Assembly: GCF_003073045.1 (NCBI RefSeq)
Contig: NC_037593.1
Location: forward strand, 6,439,525 to 6,503,524
Length of the DNA: 64,000 nt
DNA from: Pomacea canaliculata
Lineage: Eukaryota; Mollusca; Gastropoda; Architaenioglossa; Ampullariidae
Direction of reading: 5' to 3'
This document shows positions 13,690 through 27,500 of this stretch, in pieces. The notes beneath the pieces are model-generated. The model did no database searches, had not been told where the DNA came from, and worked only from the letters and a program-made list of their open reading frames with translations. Positions within the stretch are counted from its first letter, which is position 1. Each line of letters starts with the position of its first letter. The position numbers were made by a program, and so were the translations under genes.

Positions 13690-16600
13690 CAGGAAACATG
13701 AAGAAACACGGTGAACGTTCGTCAAGTCCTCAGAAGTGAAATCTTTCGCAGGCGAGTCGTGAAAGGGAGCGACATGCGCTCTCCCGCTTTTTCCCTGCAA
13801 CTTGCATCACCTTGGTGCAGTCTAGATTTTAAGGAGCCGGAGAGAGAAAGAGGAGATGAAGATATGAGATGTCTGACAGACAAGTATTTTAGAGATGCCT
13901 GAGAAAGATAGGAGTCGAAAAAAAAGAAACACGAAGGAGGATGAAGAAAGTTTATAGACGGGTATTTCAAGAAAGTAACACGAGAGAGAAAGAAAGGAAA
14001 TGATTTTCAGACGATAGTTTTGAAAGTAAAGGTACAGAGAAATCGCTGGGTGCGAGGCCATATGGAAACTCTGCACCCAAACAACAAAAGCGTGTAGAAA
14101 GGTTATCCTTACGACAGAACACACTCTGACGGTTTACAAGCTGGTCTTTCGTGAATGTGTTTTCACTTACAAAATTTTTTGGAAGACTCGAGGCAAGGAA
14201 AGAATCTACCGCCAGAGGTAAGAGTTTTTTCCAAAAACAACAACAACAAATTTGAGAGACTCTACCCGCGGAAGTGGCATGTGAGGTGGTCTGCAAGGAC
14301 ACCGCAGATGTATTTTCACCCCCATTCCAAGTCTTTCAGAAATCTTCTCTCTTTGCTTTGAGGGAAGGAACTGTTGTGTACAGTTACCACTCTTTGTCAT
14401 GAACTTAAGAAGTTTAGTAAAATAAAGTAGCTAAACCCCCAAATCTACAAATAAGTGTCAGAAACAAAGCAGTGTTGTAAAAGTTTACTTTCTTACTGGA
14501 TCCGTTAGTTTCATGTGGAGATTTTCAGAATTTGTATCAACATTGCTACTCAAAAGCTGGATGCTTGTATTTCAAAGCAAAAAAAAAAAACTATTCATGT
14601 TTTCTAGAAATTTTAATTTATACAGCTTATTCTGTGATACTTTATTGTCGTGTGAGTAAAATATATATCTAGTCGCAGGTTTACTTCGTAAATGTAAACT
14701 CAAATCTTTAACGCAAAAGAACCATCAGTAAATAGTTGATTTTTTGTAATGTCAAGAAACTTAGGTTTACAACGTACAAGAAGAAATATATAAGAAAAAT
14801 TTTGTTTTCAACCAAAAAGAAAAAAGGGAGCTCACCTGCTGGAGCTTGTAAGTAGTGGAGTAATCTCCCGTTGACTCCTTGTCTTCCTTTCTTTCAAACA
14901 AAGCAGCGAGAAAAGATACATGTACAACTTTTTGTTTTAATCTGCTCAAAAATCATTTTAATGGTTTTTCAAAGTGTTTAATGGCATGATATACCACTAT
15001 TTGCAGTAATACTGTTCTTGCAGAATAAGTCTTGTGTGTATTTCTTTGTAACTGTATATTATAAAGCTCGACTTACAATGTTATGATGACTTGCTCTTCG
15101 TAGCAAAAAAAAAAAATGAATTTACAAAATCTGTTCGTCTGTAACGTATTCTAGAACTTTCTTCGTCTTGTTCCTTTTCAAGATTTAACAAAACAAAAAA
15201 AAAAGCAAAACAAAAACAAAAAAAAAGACAAGACTTTGCCAAAAAACGCAAAACAGAAAAGGAACTCGATCATACATTAAAGTGTTCATATGTAATGTAA
15301 AGGGAAAAGGTGTAATGTCTTCCCTTAACAGACAAGAGGATTTTGTGTGTGGACGGCTTGATTTTTATTTTTTATTTCTGGCATGTACTTTAATGGCAAA
15401 TCACGAACATGAGGCAGTAGTCTTCTGGTTGGACAAGTCTACCTGAGTAAAAGAATTGCGTTTCGGAACGTTAGTGATCGATAGTGAAACAGGGTTAAGG
15501 ACAAGTGAAACGAACCAACTGCCTCAGCTTACGGAACAAAATAATTGAAAGGTGTGTCCAGATTTTTTTTCCCCTGGAACATTTTTGACACTCTTACTAC
15601 AATGGTATTGGACTGTGTGTGTGTGTGTTTGGCAGATTCAGAGTTCCCCACTACATGTAGTCTTTGTAGTGCTTCCCACTATATTTGGTGTATATGTGTT
15701 TTGTGTGGGGGGGGGGAGAGAGTGTGTGTGTGTCGTGGAGTTGGGGGGGGATAATATAAGGGGTGGGAAGGATGTTTTTAAAAGTAAGTTTTGCCCCAGG
15801 AGGTGAGGTTTTTGTCATCCTGATGTCGCTTCTATAACGTTCGAGAGATCCTAGTTTCCCTCGCAATGGACACTGACTTCAAACTCCTGGATACCCAAAT
15901 TATGCTCTCGAATAGTAAAGTGCAACCATATCTAAGTAATCAAACAAATATTCATTGTAGAAAGCTGAGTTTTTAATGATAAAAAAGGAACGTGTAAAAG
16001 TGTTTTTCCATCTTTTTTTTAATCGAAACATTTCTGTTTTTCGTACATTTTTAACGGATCCTTTGAATCCCAGTTGTCTTGAAAATGTGATACGTTGCAC
16101 ATCTCCCACTCTACAAAGAATTTCTGACCTTTTAAAACATTACATTGTTGTGATGGAAATTGTGCATTCCACCTTTTGTTAACGAGTCTTAATTGACAAA
16201 AAGAAGTCCAATGAGTGTTTTGCTCTTTATACTTTGTAAGTTTTTGTTTGTTTGCTTTTTTCAAATAATGAGGGAAAAGGACGAACAATTTAGAGGAGAA
16301 AGAGCGGAGGGAGAGACAGATGAAGAGGACAACGGTGGCGATGAAAACATAACAGTTGTTTTCTCCTTCTGATTCACAGAAAATCCTCCTGCAATCTTTT
16401 TTTTTTTTTTTTTTATTTATGACATTCTCCCCGTTCTTCTTGCCTGTGTAGCTTACTCTTTTTGACCATCATTCAAATATAACTTCTTTGTTTCCTCTCA
16501 TTCCTGTTAACAATAAAAAATTGTTTGATAAAACATGTAGATTGCAAACATCCAGTTTATAAACTAAAGAGCAAACATTTTCACTTACAATATGGTACGT

Positions 16601-17104
16601 GGATTATCCTCCCCTCCTCTTGCTCATCATCATCATTATTACTAATGATCACCGCTTATTATTACTCTCCATACTTTTTCAAACTAGTTAAATTCAAAAT
16701 TTCCACTTGTGCCCTCCTATTTATGTGTTTTTCTTGAATTTCTCAATTTTTTTGTCAAATTTTTCATCATGGACACACCTTAGTAAACTAATGATTTTTT
16801 ACATAAACTCTGTGCGTTCATAACTTTTTGTACTAACGTTCTTATCTTAAATTTCTTTTCTTGGTTTTTGTCTTGAACAAGACGTTAATCTTGTGGCCAT
16901 AGTTAATGGAATTTTTTTAGACCCTTTTGCAGCTGAAACTGCATATTGTCAAACACGCCCAGAGGCAGACGACAGCTGTACTGATTTATTTGTTTGCATT
17001 CCATCTCACTGTACATAACAGACCAACGCGGAAGTCACCTTCATGATAATGTGACCAACAATATTCGACAAGTTAAAAAAAATCTTTGAATTGTACAACA
17101 TGAT

Positions 17105-17290
17105 ATTAAAGAACTGTTTCCGCCGAATGGTTAGAGGTGTTCAAACCCGAAGGCGCGACGGCATGATACCCACATGGCGCAGCAAACTTTCACTAGTCGA
17201 GATTGTCGACACAGCACCATGGAGTGTTGGGGAAAGTAAGGCAGCGAGGCGGAGGAGATGGACACCGCCCTTACAAAATAAGTGAATAAA
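17105..17290 (+). repeat. SINE-like element, tRNA-like head
   Basis: The left part (CCGCCGAATGGTTAGAGGTG, then a GTTCAAACCC B-box-like string) resembles a tRNA-derived promoter. The right part contains GGAGATGGACACCGCCCTTAC and ends in an AATAAATAAA-type tail. It differs from the 49-60 kb SINE family. Boundaries and family are uncertain; no target duplication was identified. Confidence 0.45.
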
Positions 17291-18929
17291 TAAAGCTGCT
17301 GTCAAGAAAAGTGGGGTTTTAAACAACTTAGTCTCCAACGACCATCAGGTTAAGGAACGACCTGCACCATTTTGTTATGTCGCGTGAAAAGAAAGCAAAA
17401 AAGACTTAGGTGAAGCTGATTGATTTCAAAATGACAGTGTGAGTGACAGTGGGTGCTAACTGACCCGGAGCAACATTTATTTCTGAAACGGCTATTGCCA
17501 CTGTGTTTGCAAACATGCCTTCTAGTTCACGGTACACCCCAGCTGTTTGACAAACGCATTGACAACCCTGAGTTTGACTCGTTGTGATATGATTTTGTTT
17601 TTAATCATAATTGTGCGCTGAGCACAATTTTTTTTACTTTGTCTGCCAATATTTGTTGCCATTTTTTCGTAGTTTTTATCAAATTGTATTCTAATACCTC
17701 GTGATTGACACAGATGCATTTGTTGTTTCTTTGCAATGCGTTCTGTTTGTTTACATGAAAATCAGAGAGTAGTAGTGGAGATGATACAGAGAGGTTAAAT
17801 TTCATATTGTCCAGTTTCAAGTGATAAACTTGTAGAGACTGCGAGACTTCGATAACTCTCCACGTTGCAGTCATTCGAAAAATAAAAGCTATAACATATT
17901 CTACAATGTTTGTCATGTTCAGAAAGTGTTGAGCCGGTGATTTTTCCGTGGCAAACCTGACAAAAGCAGATTTAAGTCGATTGGTATTTGGTTTTTCTTT
18001 TTACGTCCCCTTTTTTTCTTTGGGTCAGATGTTGACCATGATAATCTTTAAAACCAAGCTGTTTGTTTATTTTGAATTTGTTGAATTTATTGACAGATAT
18101 ATGGCAACTCAAGTAAACGTGGCATTTTTTAAAGCATGTGTTTTATCAGATTCTAGCAAAGTATGAAAACATGATGATGTGAAACACTCATTTTTTACAT
18201 CACACGATCTGGGAATTGTAGGTCAGTCCTGTGATGTGCCAAACTCATGTCTGATGCGTAAGACCGGACCATGCTTTTTTTTTTAATCGCAAGGACCAGA
18301 CCATGTATTCCTATGGGCAGATTTCGTCGTTAAATTGCAATAGCCAACATATCAGTTAATTAAAGACCATGTCTCAACTTGAATGACTTTCGTCTTTTCT
18401 CGCCATCAAAAATTAATCCACGTTTTTTCTCTTGAAGTGTGAGCATCTGTTACGAGTGTAATAAAGTGAAACGGGGTGTGGGGTAGGAATAAAATAAAAG
18501 CTGTGCAAGTGATAGTTTAAGGAGGAGTCGAGACCCTCTTGTGTTTTTGAGCAATGAGATGTCTGACAACTTTCATCTATAATGGAACGTTTCCATCGCC
18601 CAGCTCAACACACACACACCGAGACTGACAACAAGGGTGGGGCAGAGAAATTGACACTGAACTCTTTAAATTTGTTGGTTTCATCATTATAACATGGGAT
18701 GAGATTCAAGCATAGTACTAACAAAGTAATGGAGCTTACAAAATTATACATCCACATCATTCTGGAGATTTATAGTTTTTCATCTCAAAGAATGCAAGCT
18801 CGCAAGCACATATTGCTGCTTTCGTGAACACTGGAAATCCGCCTGATGGGGAGGAGAGATGAAACAGAATATCTTTGCAACAGGAAAAACAAAAACCACA
18901 TGGAACACATTTTTGATGTCTGACACGAT

Positions 18930-19180
18930 TGACACATCGCATGCAAACAGGATGTCCTTATTGCCTTCACTTCTTTATCGCCATGCCTGGAGGTTGGGGC
19001 ATATTCCTGTATTATGTTGATATTGTGGGCTCTAGCAGCGATGCGAAGGGAGATCAGCCTGCCGAAACAGGGGAAGCAACTGATGACTGCTCTTTACGTA
19101 CGAAGCCATCGCTATGCTGTTGTTAGACTTCCTTCCCGCTTTACCAGATCGTGTGGCTTTCATCCATTATTCTGTCGCCA
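18930..19180 (-). mobile_element. Decayed LINE endonuclease fragment
   Basis: Read on the minus strand, one frame gives AARAHNINIIQEYAPTSRHG, matching the strongly conserved 'I.viQ.YAPT' block of apurinic-type endonucleases of RTE/CR1-like LINEs. Upstream on the same strand are DESHTIW and GFVRKEQSS..SPVSA, in the expected order. Several stops and frame changes mark it as inactive. Only the endonuclease part is visible. Confidence 0.65.
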
Positions 19181-20100
19181 AAGCTCGTTCAACTGATTTC
19201 TTCTAGTCCCGCGATATTCCACTTGTACTAAGACCGACTACATGATCACAAGCTGTGCTTGACTAGTCGGCCAGCGCGCATCCCAAAAGCGACCTCCGGA
19301 ACTCGAATATAAAAACATCTGAAACAATTTTAACAATTTTATTGTTCCCTTTTGTTCTACCTCCTTTTCCATTTATTCTCATAACAGTGCCATTTACAAA
19401 ATTGTTCCTTTCTAAATATTATTTCATACAGCTACACCGAAAGGTTGCAAAAGAAAGAAAAATGAGAACAGTTTTAATGAAAAATAACATATTCAACTGA
19501 TAGTCTGACATGTTGATTTAAAGTAATTCAAACAGCAATATTTCGTTCTACAAATTTCCCTTAAAAACCACACATACACTCCAAATAAAATTAAATAACA
19601 GTTTGTTTATCTTCACCTAATTTTTAAAGAATTGTTCATAATTATATGAATATATTTCTATTCTTCTAAGGGCCGATTGAGGCTTGCTAACATCCTGTTT
19701 TACTATAGAGGAGTAACAGTAACGGCTAACCTAAACCCAAAACCTAATTCTAACCCCTTTTTCTGGTTTGTAGAAATTGTTCTAATTAATTCCTTGAAAG
19801 AGGATTTCGGGAAAATATAAATTTTACAGCTTTAGCGTTTGAGGCGCAGGTTGCAAGGGAAGTAATGCTGAATCAGTGATACAAAATGAGGATGAGGTCC
19901 CTTAGTTTCATCAGCGGAAAACTCTATAGCTGTAGCTAGTGCTCAATATTTTTAATAAATAAAACTTTGAATTCGTTATAATTTTTAAATATTTATTATT
20001 GTTAATTTTTTCTATATCATCTCATTAATAATCACTATTTATTACTTTCTGAGAATAAAGACTTTACAATCGCGCACTGGACAAATAGATATATGACAAC

Positions 20101-20146
20101 AAACATGGCGGGAAGTTTGCGATGCTAGTGTTAAATAATTGTTTTG
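20101..20146 (+). promoter_or_regulatory. PAGR1: Probable PAGR1 promoter / noncoding first exon
   Basis: The string AACATGGCGGGAAG combines a YY1-like ATGGCG and an E2F-like GGCGGGAA (20107-20114), a common pattern at TATA-less housekeeping promoters. A strong donor (TTTTG|GTAAGC, GT at 20147) would splice to the acceptor ending at 20344 (CCCACAG), just before the coding ATG. The ATG at 20105 opens only a seven-codon upstream frame. The transcription start itself is inferred. Confidence 0.55.
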
Positions 20147-20363
20147 GTAAGCGATTTATTTTTTTTTTCGTAACCTTTAAGCATGAAGAGGCTCGAGATA
20201 GTCACAATATAAAGTATTGAATTAGTATTTATTTAAACATTTTTGTTGTTGTACGGGTACGGTGATACAAATGCAGAATGAAACCGATGTACGAATTTTA
20301 ATATTTTTCACCAAGACTGACTTGATCTGCGTCCTGTCCCACAGCTTTTCTTCATCGTTGGCT

Positions 20364-23300
20364 ATGGGACCAGGCGATGGAAGATGCGACTTTGTCGTGC
20401 ACGAGCCTGATGTGGCAGTTTATAATCCGACAGGGCTGGACCCACCAGTTTGGGAACCAAGACCGGAGGACATAATATCGATGTTTCAACAGCTGGAGTC
20501 ACAAAAGGTTTGAAGTGAACGATGTTTACAAAATATTTATTTATGTTAATGCTTATATTCAGTTTTAGGTGATATTATATTGTAATACAAATATAAACTT
20601 TAAAAAATTTACTGTTGGAGAAATTACATGCCTTTGTGTATATTGTTTCACATTTTTTAGACTAAAAATCCATGAGATTCGGAACATGGCATTTTCGTGG
20701 CTGTTTACTATTAGCCCTTATTTTCAAAAGAAAATACTAGCATCTTAAATAGTCAGCAGTTTTTTGGCTTATTCATAGAGAAATTGAAAGAAAGTAATTT
20801 GCAATTATCAGTGTATCATACCAAAGCCATGTGTAAGTTTCATGCCACAGACATTTTCTTGGACTTGGTTACCATATTTATGGAACTGTTTGAATATAGC
20901 AATCAGCATGATGTCCTTCAGTTATTTTCCTTGAAGTCATTTTCTTTTTTTTTTAAAAAAAAACAACTAGTTCATATACTTGCTCTAGGAATACTATTTG
21001 GTTAGAGTGGACAAATTTGACCTTCTTCGGTTTCTTGCTCATCTTTTTTTCAAATATGTTAACATTTCTCATTTTAATTTTAGCTTCCTGATTTATCCTT
21101 GACTAAACAATATATTGGCCATTTGACCCTTTTTAGATAATTCCAACTATGCTAGTTAGATAACTTCATCTGCTCTGGCTTGTGAATTGGTTAAAGGTAG
21201 ACCAGTTGTACCGATGGATAAATGGCCATGAGTATAAAAATATGAGCTTAGATCACTACCTAAACTGGGTGGATGAATTGGCAATAGTCTTCGATACAAG
21301 TTCTGAATAATAGTTGATGGAGTTGTGGCACATGATAATTTTTTTTTTTATACTGTCTTTAAAGGATTTCAAATCAACTGTTTCCTTACACAGCAAGGAA
21401 TTATTTTATATTATCATTTATTCTCTGAAACTCATTACAATCTTCTTGTAGTTACTGTAGTATTGGTGTGGAAAATTCCCTTGCAGATTTTGGCTCTTAC
21501 ATGGGTTTGCCCAGGAAGACTTCCTCCACCCAAAGAATCATCAGACATGACTGCAGACTTTCCTTCAGAAGAAGAAGATGATAATGATGAGAAGACAGAG
21601 GAAAGAAAGTGAGACTTTTTGTTTGTCTTGTTCATTTGTTTATTTTGTCAGTATCCTCCAAAATGCTGGCTCCATGGTACAACTGTGTAAGTGCAGCAGA
21701 CATCTCAAGTTTTTAAAGAACCAAGAGATAGAATTTTGCACAGCACACGTACATTAATAAATGTCCCTTTTCAAAAATATGCATTTTTTAAAGAAAATAA
21801 AAATAATAGATGTATTCAAGACATTTTCAAATATTCAACATCTGTTCCATAATGGGAAATAGTTCTGTAAAAAATCTTTCTGCTGTCTGAGCTGTGACAT
21901 TTTCAAAATTGAAGCTGGACAAATATGGATATGTCTATTAATATTATGTTTAGCTGTTAGAGTAAAGGGACAACTACTGTAAAGTAGCCTAGCCAAGAAA
22001 TACTTTTTCTTGTTATTTATTCATCAAATTCGGTGTGGGGAAACAGCTTGATTTCCATCGAAGTGGTTTTGGTTGACTTTATATTCATCTTTAAACTGGT
22101 ACTGCCAGTAGATGTGCGTTTTTGGATATAAGTGACAATGACAACACCACATGGATTGTGAACCTCTGTTTTAATTGATGGACACAGAATCCCAGAGCCA
22201 AGCGAATTTGACTTTGATGATGCAGCTAGCGAGACCACCAAAATGACACCACGAACACCAGGTAACAGTACTGTTTTATTTTAGATTACTGCAAAGTATG
22301 TTTCTGATGAGGAAAAGGGAATGTTATGGGTGCGTTTTATTTTTGCCACATCAGAGATACAGATTAGTGAATTGAAGATTAGTCAAGATTATTGTTTTAT
22401 TTATTTGGTGGTATTGTTGGGTGGGTTGTGGTTTGAGTGAGGCATAACTGGGTTACGATGTTTGACCATGATTTACCAAGACTTAAGCATACTTAAATGA
22501 AATTTGTGATCCACCCAAGAATATATTGTTCATTGAAGATTTGTATAAGAAAATTGTCATTTGACAGATCTATTAAGATTTTTTTTTAATAAAAGGAAAG
22601 TGAATCTAAATTTACCACTAGCTGAATGCATTCTTGGTGGACACTGGAAGATTTTTGCATTTATTCAATCACATCTTTTTGTCATAGTGTCATCCAAGAC
22701 TAAACGACCGGAGAGGCGCATGGCCAGCATGGACAATGTACTCAGCTCTTTACGCAGACAGCAGAAGGCTGAACGAGAAGCCAGGAAGGGTCAAGGTCGC
22801 AGTCCTGGCACATCCCCATTTCGAACAAGTGCTTCACGCATGAGTGCATTCCCATCAGGTGGGTCACCTGTCTCGCGATTTGGTGCTGTTGGGAGTTCAC
22901 TGTATGGCAGTGGCAGCACTTCACGCATGAATGTCACTGCATCACCTAGAATGGGACAGGCTTCTGGGTCACCCTCAGCTTCCAGGTCAGCCAACTCACC
23001 TTCAACCTCAAGGTTCAGTGCATCCTCTGAGGCAGCAAAGATGGGGGTAACAGGGTCACCTCTAAGCATGAGACCAGTCAGCTCACCTTCCAATATGCAT
23101 AGTTATGGCCCTGGAATACAGATGTCACAGTCACCTAGGGTGGGATCACCAGCAGCTGCTACTTCCTCGTCATATCTGATGGGCATGTCCAACCCCAATG
23201 CAGATGCAGGCTTATCTACCCTGCAGTCTGTGCCAGGTTCCTCGGGATCTTTGATGGGTACAGCCTCAGGCATGGATATAACATGTGACCCTGGCAGAGG

Positions 23301-23394
23301 CTTTGGCCCTATGACCACTGCTGGTGTAGGAGCCAGACCTAACATGATGTTGATGGAAACAGAGAACCTTCTTGGTGATTTAGGAAAGACATAG
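20364..23394 (+). CDS. PAGR1: PAXIP1-associated glutamate-rich protein 1 (PAGR1/PA1) ortholog
   Basis: In vertebrates PAGR1 is a nuclear partner of PTIP (PAXIP1) in the KMT2C/KMT2D H3K4 methyltransferase complex. Coding exons are 20364-20507, 21487-21608, 22188-22261 and 22688-23394, with phases 0, 2 and 1 at the junctions. The product is 348 aa. The family core is clear: WEPRPEDIISMFQQLE (aa 30-45) and ILALTWVCPGRLPPP (49-63) match the human W.PPPSEI..LYELL and LELQAEILPRRPPTP blocks. Then come an acidic stretch, EFDFDD (95-100), a TPRTPG motif and a basic helix with MDNVLSSLRRQQK (128-140). The start at 20364 has a Kozak-like GCTATGG and follows an acceptor. Human PAGR1 is about 254 aa and ends soon after the basic helix, whereas here roughly 200 residues rich in Ser, Pro, Gly and Met follow. 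AATAAA at 23632 is a candidate polyadenylation signal. The gene converges on ERK. Confidence 0.93.
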
Positions 23395-24434
23395 CTTGTT
23401 TAATTTTGTCTCGTTTGTTTTAGTTGTTTCAAACTGCATGTCTCATGCAACAGCAAGGAACAGTAAACCGGGACATCATTGTAGATTATTACTTGAAGGA
23501 AATGCAAGCACTTCACTTTAAGTTGGAAAAGTGCTCTCTCCATATAATTTGCTACTGTGGTGGGATGGTAGGGGTCTTAGGTATTGGTAAAAAGGCAGTT
23601 TTGAAAGCATGCTTAAATTACTGATGGAAAGAATAAAGGACAAAATAATTTATAATTAGCTTGAGTGATAGTTCCCTTATGCTGTACTTAACTGTGCACA
23701 ACATAGATGGTTTTGTGATATCAAAAAAAAAGTTTCTGGTTTACATATTTTTCTGAAAAATTTTCATACTTTGTGGTTCGTTTCAAAGAATTTTAACATT
23801 ACAGCTGGGTATTGAGTTAATAATAATAATAGGCAAGTTTAATGCATTTTACGCAAAAGACAAGGGGCAGTAAGTAATGATGTTACAGGACAGATGAGCA
23901 CTACAGTTAGGAAAACATGCATGCACAGTGAGCGTCGTCAGGAATATGAAAGAACACAGAAATTAGAGTAAGGTGGAGAAAGAAACAGGTTAAACCAATA
24001 ATAATAGGTATTTTCGAAAGATGTTTGAAGTCCAGATCAAAAAAAAAAAAATGCAGCATCCCCCTGTGAAGAGAAACAAATGCAGGGCATTCCAAATGCT
24101 TTTTTACCAATACTGGGGCCAGAAAAAGAATGAGCAACAGCTGAACCTCTCCAGTCTGATAATGTGGGACTGAGAAATCTGGAATGGGCAGAGCAAACTG
24201 ACTTGCTAGCCTAGGAGGATGACAACAGCTCAGACAGATTAGGACAATACAAATGCCAACACAAGCTGCTTTGTGGACACAACAGAGATGTCTGATCATA
24301 CAGTTCAAGAAAAATGGACTTGCAAACTGAGGTCATGTTCTCAAAAGAAAATGTATTGCAAGTTTAATGAAGTACAAGTTATTCATTGAAGTTTTATGAA
24401 TTAAATACTTCATTTCATCCTATCCTTGAATAAT

Positions 24435-24518
24435 AAACTCCAAAATTGTATTATTGTACTGTAAACTCCAAAATTGTATTATTGTACTGTAAACTCCAAA
24501 ATTGTATTATTGTATTGG
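24435..24518. repeat. Three tandem copies of a 28-bp unit
   Basis: The unit begins AAACTCCAAAATTGTATTAT and occupies 24435-24462, 24463-24490 and 24491-24518. The first two are identical and the third differs only at its end. It lies between the convergent ends of PAGR1 and ERK. Confidence 0.9.
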
Positions 24519-27500
24519 AATATGAAATTTCATAAGAGGAATACGTCACCTAATGATTCGAATCTTATGTATATAAATAAGTATCTTTCTACTTTGTGAA
24601 AATATAATCTGTAGTTGTCTGTCTGCATGTTTTCATTTTTTGAGTGTCTGTTGGTGAGTGACATAAAAGTTTAGTCCTTGCTTCTCTCCCAAACATGGAT
24701 TGTGCAATGTGGATTCACTCTGTACATTCTGCAAAATTAAAATAATTCCTGTTTTCTATTTTAGCTGATCTGAAAGCTGTCATCGTCGGTTTGTAAAACA
24801 ATTTTGCTGGTGCATTGGCTTCTAGCCACAGAGGGACAATGCAGCAGTATTTTACATTCTGAAACTTCATGAACTACCTTTTGTAATGATGTCATAGCCA
24901 GTCGCTTGGTGATTTTGGACAAACACCTCTTAGCAGCATTATTCCTCGATTTTAACAAAATAATCACAGCGAAAAGATAAATGGTTTGTGCAACTCCTAT
25001 TCAAGTTATCTTTAAAAAACTTGATGACAGCTAAGTGATGTTTTGTGCTGTCTCAGATCATATTGTAAAGGGAGAAATGTTACATATGGGTACAATTTTG
25101 AAATAACCACATGGGCAGCTCAGCCTAGAATGTTTGCTCCATATCTACATCTTTTATGTTTGCACTAAGTTACATAATACCAATATGAAGAAAATACAAT
25201 GAATCGTCTAGACAAAAAACATACTGTACTAAATGATTAAAATGAGGGTTTTTTTAAAGTGATGTCAGATATAGCCATCATTGCATATTTTCTGGAACAT
25301 CATGTTTAGGATAGTGATGCAGATTTAAGATAAATGAAAGTTAGTGTAGACCAAGTATTATCACAATGGTGTACGAACAACAGCTACTATCCATCACGAT
25401 CACTACAAACGCAGTGCTAAGTGAAAGTGTTGCTATAAATTCATGGAGAACTAGCTGCATGCTGGGATTCTGATTGATGTCATCGTTGTAAACTTAAATT
25501 TACTAGTCAAAATACCTGACTTATACAGCCTTATAGTCACTGTTATATGAATCACAATTATCGTTGCCAAATTTGAATGACAGGAACAAGAGGGTTTGAC
25601 AAGAATAATTTTTGTCGTAGGTCAACCCCCATGACTCCACTGGGCAGAGTGATAAACTGGGCTTACTAGCAGTTGACTGCACCCAACAAGCACTAGTCAA
25701 TATCAATTTTGGGGCCTAAACTCATGGCCAGTCAAGTAGCTCCTTTTCATGTATGTGTACAATGTAGCTATGTTCTCTTGTAGCCTGTAAAGTAACATTT
25801 TAATGTTACTGTCAGCTGACACAAAAACTTCCTGAAAAGAATAGAGATTTATTATAGACCATACAGGAACTGTACTTCCCAGCAAAAGAAGCTTATTTTA
25901 GACACAACATGATTATTTGCGTTCCAGTGATCTACCACACACAAGTTCTTCTGAGGCTATGAAAAGGGCTGTTTTTTCCCACGTTTTCTTCAGTAATAAG
26001 ATTGAAAACAAAGAAATCAGCGTAGACTTTTTTTCAAAGGATTATGTTGATGAAAATTAAAAAAAAATCAGGAGAAATTCTGATAGACATAACTCATTCA
26101 ATATGCTATCAGAATGGACTGAGGTAAGATCCACTGACCTGTTGCATATTTTTTACATTTCTTGCATGTTTGTTTCATCCATCTCTGTTTTTTTTTAAAA
26201 AATATTTTCTGGGAAATAGGGTTATTTTCATGCATTCCAGGGAAACTAAAGATTTAATACAGGCAGACTATTTAAAGACCAGTATAAGAAAATAAATTCA
26301 TGTCTGTTTATCCATTTTATGGGCTTTGTGCTAGTTACTAAACCAAGTAGACATCTTAAAGACTTTTATAATGTTAGCTAGAAATAAACAGAAAATTCTG
26401 ACTGGGAGTGGATTTTGATTTTATCCAGACCTATAAGGCACAATTTCAAAACTACTGGTGCATCACAATTATCATGGACAATTGGGATATCCACTATGAA
26501 TGAGGTGAAAGGTCAGGACCTTCACATTATAGTCACCATACAAAGCTTGCTCATGTGTGCACAAGGGGCCCTGCTTCTGGTTAACAGCTATTTTGAAGGT
26601 GCCTTTGGCCACAGTACACTGTTCCAACCACACTGATAACCCAGCAGGCATCCTCAAGATTTATCCTGCATGCTGGCACACAACTTGCTGGTCCTTGTCC
26701 TGCAGTGGTGATATCTAATCTTCGTTCTTGCCATCTTCCAATATCAAGCTGAAAATGGATTCACTAAAGTATGGATATTTTTCTGATAATAATCATTAAA
26801 GGGTTGTAAGGGGGGTGGGGGATAAGGAATTGATAATGAAAGCTCCAAGTTACTTCATGACTATTCTAGTGGTCTTGACTGGGACATGACTTCCTGGATA
26901 TACAAAGATCAATAGATGAAACAAAGCAAACACCTCCTTCCATGCTCAGTTTTAAGTCTTGAAACAAACAAGCTCAGACGGATGTATAATATAATTTTAC
27001 TGACATCCAGGCCCCAAAGTAATCATTTTTGTATTTTAAAAAAACGCCATTAGCAGCACTGTACATAAACCCCAAGGCTTATGCCCCAAACTGCCCTCCC
27101 ATCCCCATGTTTTTCTTAGGAACATTCTGTTCAAATCCTAATCTTTTTGCAGCATCTAGATCTTCATAAGCAATTTAAAAACTACAAAAAAAGTTGAAAG
27201 TTAAGCGGTTTTCATGCAGTGTTTCACTACGAATGAGAACAATGATGACTTGGAAAGAGTAGGGGGAGTAATTACATCAATCTACCAATATATAGATATG
27301 CTACAATGATTTCAATGATTTTTTTTTTTTAATTGTTGGCCGTTTCTCATCTTCCATACTGCTCAACATTCACTAATGCACAGCAAACCTATTCTTAGTC
27401 TATACTTTATTTGGTGTACATTAAAATTAAAAAACCCTAGAGAATTTTAAAAAGTTTGTTACTGGTTTCTTATAACCACCCTGCTTTCACTTTGCCTATC

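Larger units (their letters stand above)
13690..20100. other. Intergenic region between the sushi gene and PAGR1
   Basis: After the stop at 13689 the sequence holds the likely 3' UTR of the sushi gene (AATAAA at 14421), A-rich runs near 15190-15260, a TG/GA-rich patch at 15615-15760, a SINE-like unit at about 17105-17290 and a LINE endonuclease relic at about 18930-19180. No conserved protein was seen. Confidence 0.5.

Noticed and set aside
18757..18970. Cys-rich minus-strand frames resembling a RING or B-box
   Set aside because: The adjacent sequence is a LINE endonuclease relic on the same strand. The cysteine spacing does not fit a zinc finger and the frames are broken.
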